Below are positions 47,624 to 50,232 of a stretch of 50,232 nt of DNA, piece after piece (within the stretch, counting starts at the first letter, position 1; every line of letters starts with the position of its first letter). This DNA comes from a virus. The translations under genes and the position numbers were made by a program. The notes beneath the pieces are model-generated. The model was not told the DNA's origin, ran no database searches, and saw only the letters and a list, made by a program, of their open reading frames with translations. The DNA is taken from the IMG/VR virus record IMGVR_UViG_3300049006_000012, positions 1 to 50,232 of that record. One strand, given 5' to 3'.

Positions 47624-47827
47624 ATGAACGACGGCTTCAACACCTACACCGTCATCGGCACCCACGACGCGAACGAGTTCGCCGTCGCCACCGCGGTCAT
47701 CCGTGGGGACGTAGCCGTCACCCTGGTCGACAACACCTCGCTCGGCTGGGTCGAGGTCGTGCGGGCAGACAGCGCCTACGACGCCGCGAGCGCCGCAGTC
47801 AACGCCGTCGAAGCGATCGAGGCATGA
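47624..47827 (+). CDS. Small hypothetical protein, 67 aa
   Basis: ATG 47624 follows AGGAGC. A compact alpha/beta sequence: TYTVIGTHDANEFAVATAVI, VAVTLVDNTSLGWVEVVRAD, then helix YDAASAAVNAVEAIEA. First of a chain of coupled small genes extending to the window end. No family recognised. Confidence 0.7.
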   Translation: MNDGFNTYTVIGTHDANEFAVATAVIRGDVAVTLVDNTSLGWVEVVRADSAYDAASAAVNAVEAIEA

Positions 47828-48015
47828 GCACCGCGGCGGTGAAGGGCGACCGCGTCCAGCTGGACCACTGCGCCGACCCGCACACCCACCTCACGCCCGG
47901 CGCCACCGGCACCGTCGTGCACATCGATTCCCTGGGCACCGTGCACGTCGCCTGGGACAACGGTCCCACCCTGGGGCTCGTGCCCGACGAGGACCACTAC
48001 ACGGTGATCAAGTGA
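47824..48015 (+). CDS. DUF4314 domain protein, 63 aa
   Basis: ATG 47824 overlaps the upstream stop. The sequence KGDRVQLDHCADPHTHLTPG, ATGTVVHIDSLGTVHVAWDN, GPTLGLVPDEDHYTVI matches DUF4314, a small SH3-like beta domain frequent on phages and plasmids. The biochemical role is unknown. Overlaps the next gene by GTGA. Confidence 0.88.
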   Translation: MSTAAVKGDRVQLDHCADPHTHLTPGATGTVVHIDSLGTVHVAWDNGPTLGLVPDEDHYTVIK

Positions 48016-48254
48016 CCGCCGCCCACGCACGCCGCCAGGCGTGGCTGACCGAGCTGTGCACCGCGATCGACGCCGACAACGACACGGCCTGCGAAGCGGT
48101 CGTGCGCCGCTTCGCGACGGAAGGGCCCGCCCTGGGTCGCACCGAACGCTGGCAGGCCGCCTGCGCCTGGGCGGCCGCGCGGGTCGCCGAAGGTGCCAAC
48201 CCCTACTGGGCCGCCGTGCAAGGCAGCATCTTCATCGCCCACGCCAACAACTGA
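48012..48254 (+). CDS. Small helical hypothetical protein, 80 aa
   Basis: GTG 48012 overlaps the DUF4314 stop. Ala-rich helical sequence (ARRQAWLTELCTAIDADNDT, RWQAACAWAAARVAEGANPY). No motif or membrane helix. Part of the coupled early operon. Confidence 0.65.
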   Translation: MTAAHARRQAWLTELCTAIDADNDTACEAVVRRFATEGPALGRTERWQAACAWAAARVAEGANPYWAAVQGSIFIAHANN

Positions 48255-48295
48255 AAATCCACCACCCACCGGCATGTCACCGAAAGGACACCACC

Positions 48296-48748
48296 ATGCC
48301 CCGCCTCATCACCGACTGGACCCCGTTCCCTCCCTGCCCCGTCTGCATCGCCAAAAAGGGACAGCAGTGCGTCGACCTCCGGCCCCGCGAAGATGGTGAA
48401 CTCCACCCGATCACCTACCCGCACATCCCGCGGCGCGGCCTCGACATCGACCCCCAACGGCTCCGCACCCCACGCGGCAGCGGCAACGCCGCCAGCCGCA
48501 ACTACCGCAGCCGCGCCGCGGTCCCCTACCCGGAACTCGCCGCCGAACGGACCCGCACCGTCAACGCGCTCCTCGCCGAGCGTGGCTACGGCCCCGCCGT
48601 GAAGGTCAAGTCCGCGGCCGGCACCGAAACCGTCGTCACCATCGGCGAGTACGACCCGCAGGAGCTGAAGGCCGCGCTCCGCACACTCAAGTGGCAGGGC
48701 ATGCAGATCGACCGCACCCCGACCACGCTCGTCATCACCCAGAGGTGA
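48296..48748 (+). CDS. Hypothetical protein with N-terminal zinc site, 150 aa
   Basis: ATG 48296 follows GAAAGGA. CPVCIAKKGQQC near residue 14, then HPITYPHIPR, form a likely Cys/His zinc site as in the small actinobacterial zinc-finger proteins that begin with CPxC. A basic middle (RSRAAVPYPELAAERTRTV) precedes an alpha/beta C-terminal domain (VVTIGEYDPQELKAALRTLK). May bind nucleic acid. Confidence 0.7.
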   Translation: MPRLITDWTPFPPCPVCIAKKGQQCVDLRPREDGELHPITYPHIPRRGLDIDPQRLRTPRGSGNAASRNYRSRAAVPYPELAAERTRTVNALLAERGYGPAVKVKSAAGTETVVTIGEYDPQELKAALRTLKWQGMQIDRTPTTLVITQR

Positions 48749-48999
48749 AAGCCCCCCAGGCCGCGCCCCGCCGCCCCGAGAGAGGACCGAAAGAGTTGAC
48801 CCGCCCCGACTTCGTCACCGAGCAACGCATCCGCACTGTGGAAGCCCGCACCAGCCGCCTCGAAGAGGACTTCCAGACGTCCATGTACGTGATGGGCCGC
48901 AGGGTAGCTGGCCTGCAAATCACCCTGGCCCGCGTCGCCGCCTCCCTCAACGTGACGCCCGCGAACGAAGCCGAGATCGATGAGGCCCTGGAGGGATGA
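48745..48999 (+). CDS. Small coiled-coil protein, 84 aa
   Basis: GTG 48745 overlaps the upstream stop; a TTG at 48796 near GAGAGGA is an alternative. After a basic, Pro-rich start, a long helix with heptad pattern (TEQRIRTVEARTSRLEEDFQ, VMGRRVAGLQITLARVAASL) would form a coiled-coil dimer. It resembles in plan the 71-residue protein at 3424-3639. Function unknown. Confidence 0.6.
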   Translation: MKAPQAAPRRPERGPKELTRPDFVTEQRIRTVEARTSRLEEDFQTSMYVMGRRVAGLQITLARVAASLNVTPANEAEIDEALEG

Positions 49000-49757
49000 T
49001 GACTCGTGCCCTTGTCGTGCACCCGCACGGCACCGCCCGCCTCGTGGACGTCGAACCCGTCCCCGGCACCGGATCGCTGCTGCCCTGGCTGCAGCAGCTG
49101 GTCGGCGGCTACATCGAAGGGGTCTCGCCTGGTGCCGCCGCGCCCGATCGGGAGCCGGCGTGGCACGCCTACGTCAACGAGGAAGGCAAGATCCTCGGTT
49201 TGCCGATCAATGAGCAGGCGACTGGTATCGCGGCCGTGTTCGGTTGGCCCGGCCTCCCGCACGACGTCCTGAACGGCACGGTCGTGTTCCTCGGCGACGG
49301 CCCCGACGGTGGGGAGGGCGACGTGCCGGACTACCTGGTCGACGCGGCCCGCGCCGCCCGGCTGCTGCCGTTCGCGGTACGGGTCTTCCACAACACGGCC
49401 CGCGACGCCAACGACCGGCCGATCGCGATGCTCGACGGATACGCGGCCGCCCACGTTGTGACGTGCGTCGCCGAATGCACGGTCGACAGCACGGGCGCCA
49501 CGGACCTCGCGGTGTGCGACGAGGCGTACCGGTTGTTCAACGTGGGGGACGATCCGGAGTTCGGGACACCGGACCCGGAGGCGGTCGAGTACCGGGCGCG
49601 CCGCAACCGGTCGTTGTCCGTCGGTGACGTCGTGTCGGTCGACGGCCGCCACTACGCGTGCGACCCGCGGGGGTGGCGGGCGATCGACCCGCCGCGGGTG
49701 GACACGGTCACGACGTACGGCACCACGCCGCTCGGCGACGAGGCGGCGGGGCAATGA
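48996..49757 (+). CDS. DUF3846-containing protein, 253 aa
   Basis: Two adjacent ATG codons (48996, 48999) follow GGAGGG. The first about 75 residues match DUF3846: ALVVHPHGTARLVDVEPVPG, LLPWLQQLVGGYIEGVS, HAYVNEEGKILGLPIN, found on many actinobacterial phages and plasmids. The rest continues with acidic alpha/beta sequence and a C-terminal beta part (SLSVGDVVSVDGRHYACDPR). Function unknown; the family often lies with replication or plasmid maintenance genes. Confidence 0.82.
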   Translation: MMTRALVVHPHGTARLVDVEPVPGTGSLLPWLQQLVGGYIEGVSPGAAAPDREPAWHAYVNEEGKILGLPINEQATGIAAVFGWPGLPHDVLNGTVVFLGDGPDGGEGDVPDYLVDAARAARLLPFAVRVFHNTARDANDRPIAMLDGYAAAHVVTCVAECTVDSTGATDLAVCDEAYRLFNVGDDPEFGTPDPEAVEYRARRNRSLSVGDVVSVDGRHYACDPRGWRAIDPPRVDTVTTYGTTPLGDEAAGQ

Positions 49758-50125
49758 TGGAGTTCCAGCCGCCCAGTCGGGGCGGGCCGATCATGGCGTG
49801 CGCGGTGTGCGCCCGCGTCCTGGACGCCCAAACCGACGGCGGTCGCCTCGTCGGGTACCGCCACCCCGATCACTTCACCGCCGCCGACCACGTCGCCGTG
49901 CCGGTGCCGCAAGCGCAGGTGCACGTCGAAGGGGTGTGCGACTTCTGCGGTGATCCCGGGCCGGACTGGGTGGTGCCGGCCCGCACGTTCGCCTACATCG
50001 CCCGTGCGTTCGATGACGACGGCACCGAGGTTGACGTCGACGGCGGCCTCGTCCGCAACCAGGTGGGGAACTGGGCCGCCTGCGCGCGGTGCGCGGGTTA
50101 CGTGACGCGCGGGATGAGTTCATGA
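49754..50125 (+). CDS. Cys-rich zinc-ribbon protein, 123 aa
   Basis: ATG 49754 overlaps the upstream stop. Three CxxC pairs are visible: CAVC (near residue 16), CDFC (near 63) and CARC (near 111), with strands between. The arrangement suggests one or two zinc sites. Probably nucleic acid or protein binding; no family recognised. Coupled to the next tiny gene by ATGA. Confidence 0.72.
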   Translation: MMEFQPPSRGGPIMACAVCARVLDAQTDGGRLVGYRHPDHFTAADHVAVPVPQAQVHVEGVCDFCGDPGPDWVVPARTFAYIARAFDDDGTEVDVDGGLVRNQVGNWAACARCAGYVTRGMSS

Positions 50126-50211
50126 TCCGGTCCCTGGTGGAGTACTGGCAGCTGCTTCGGGACAACATGACCGGGCCACCCAGGCCGGCAACCCCGGAGG
50201 ACTGGCGGTGA
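50122..50211 (+). CDS. Tiny coupled ORF, 29 aa
   Basis: ATG 50122 overlaps the upstream stop and TGA 50209-50211 overlaps the next GTG. It reads MIRSLVEYWQLLRDNMTGPP and ends ATPEDWR. Overlap at both ends, as in other short genes of this operon, supports translation. Nothing can be said of its role. Confidence 0.5.
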   Translation: MIRSLVEYWQLLRDNMTGPPRPATPEDWR

Positions 50212-50232
50212 CGCCGCCCGCGGACGTGGTGC
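50208..50232 (+). CDS. Start of a further gene, cut by the window end
   Basis: GTG 50208 overlaps the preceding TGA (GTGA) and reads VTPPADVV to the edge of the window. The coupling pattern of this operon supports a real start. No identification possible. Confidence 0.4.

Overview
The window reads as most of the genome of a temperate, long-tailed (siphovirus-type) phage or prophage of a GC-rich actinobacterium. The grounds are very high GC with strong GC preference at third codon positions, many GTG starts, GTGA/ATGA/TGATG gene overlaps, a complete tailed-phage head and tail module in the usual transcriptional direction, and protein types typical of actinobacteriophages (MuF-protease fusion, DUF932, DUF4314, DUF3846, short Cys-rich proteins). 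A host near Streptomyces or Micromonosporaceae is likely but cannot be fixed from sequence alone. I see no tRNA, rRNA, CRISPR array or insertion sequence. Both ends cut genes, so this is an internal segment.

Layout. 1-1.2 kb: the tail of a rightward reading frame, a large bidirectional hairpin and three leftward small genes. 1.2-2.5 kb: an AT-richer control/attachment region and a tyrosine integrase. 2.5-12 kb: accessory genes in both directions, including a large serine recombinase reduced to its DNA-binding part, a membrane protein, a host-like HTH-repeat regulator with a divergent partner, an excisionase-like HTH protein and a DUF932 protein. 12-42.5 kb: late genes all rightward: small and large terminase, DUF1360-like membrane protein, portal, MuF-protease fusion, major capsid protein, probable tail tube protein, a four-gene fibre cassette (one with YadA-head repeats, one glycine-rich), head-tail connectors, tail chaperones, a 1557-residue tape measure, minor tail proteins, then lysis genes (M15-type peptidase, coiled-coil membrane protein, collagen-like membrane protein, holin-like protein). 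42.5-50.2 kb: early/replication genes: RecT-like annealing protein, unknown proteins, a probable replication initiator containing DnaA boxes and a tandem repeat, and a chain of small translationally coupled genes.

How it works together. The integrase and the HTH protein would handle integration and excision. The initiator region and RecT-like protein would handle replication and recombination. Late expression appears divided into transcription units, each with a TACCCT-like -10 followed by the same 20-base leader (before the capsid, tail tube, tape measure and tail fibre genes), with strong hairpins after several genes. Two genes, the MuF-protease fusion and the endolysin, contain well-placed in-frame internal ribosome binding sites at domain borders, so each probably makes nested products.

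Most interesting items: the recurring late leader; the nested starts in the 889-residue MuF-protease gene and in the endolysin; the DnaA boxes and 24-bp tandem repeats inside the probable initiator gene; the catalytic-domain-less serine recombinase with half of its zinc-ribbon cysteines lost; and the YadA-repeat/glycine-rich fibre cassette placed between the head and the connector genes.
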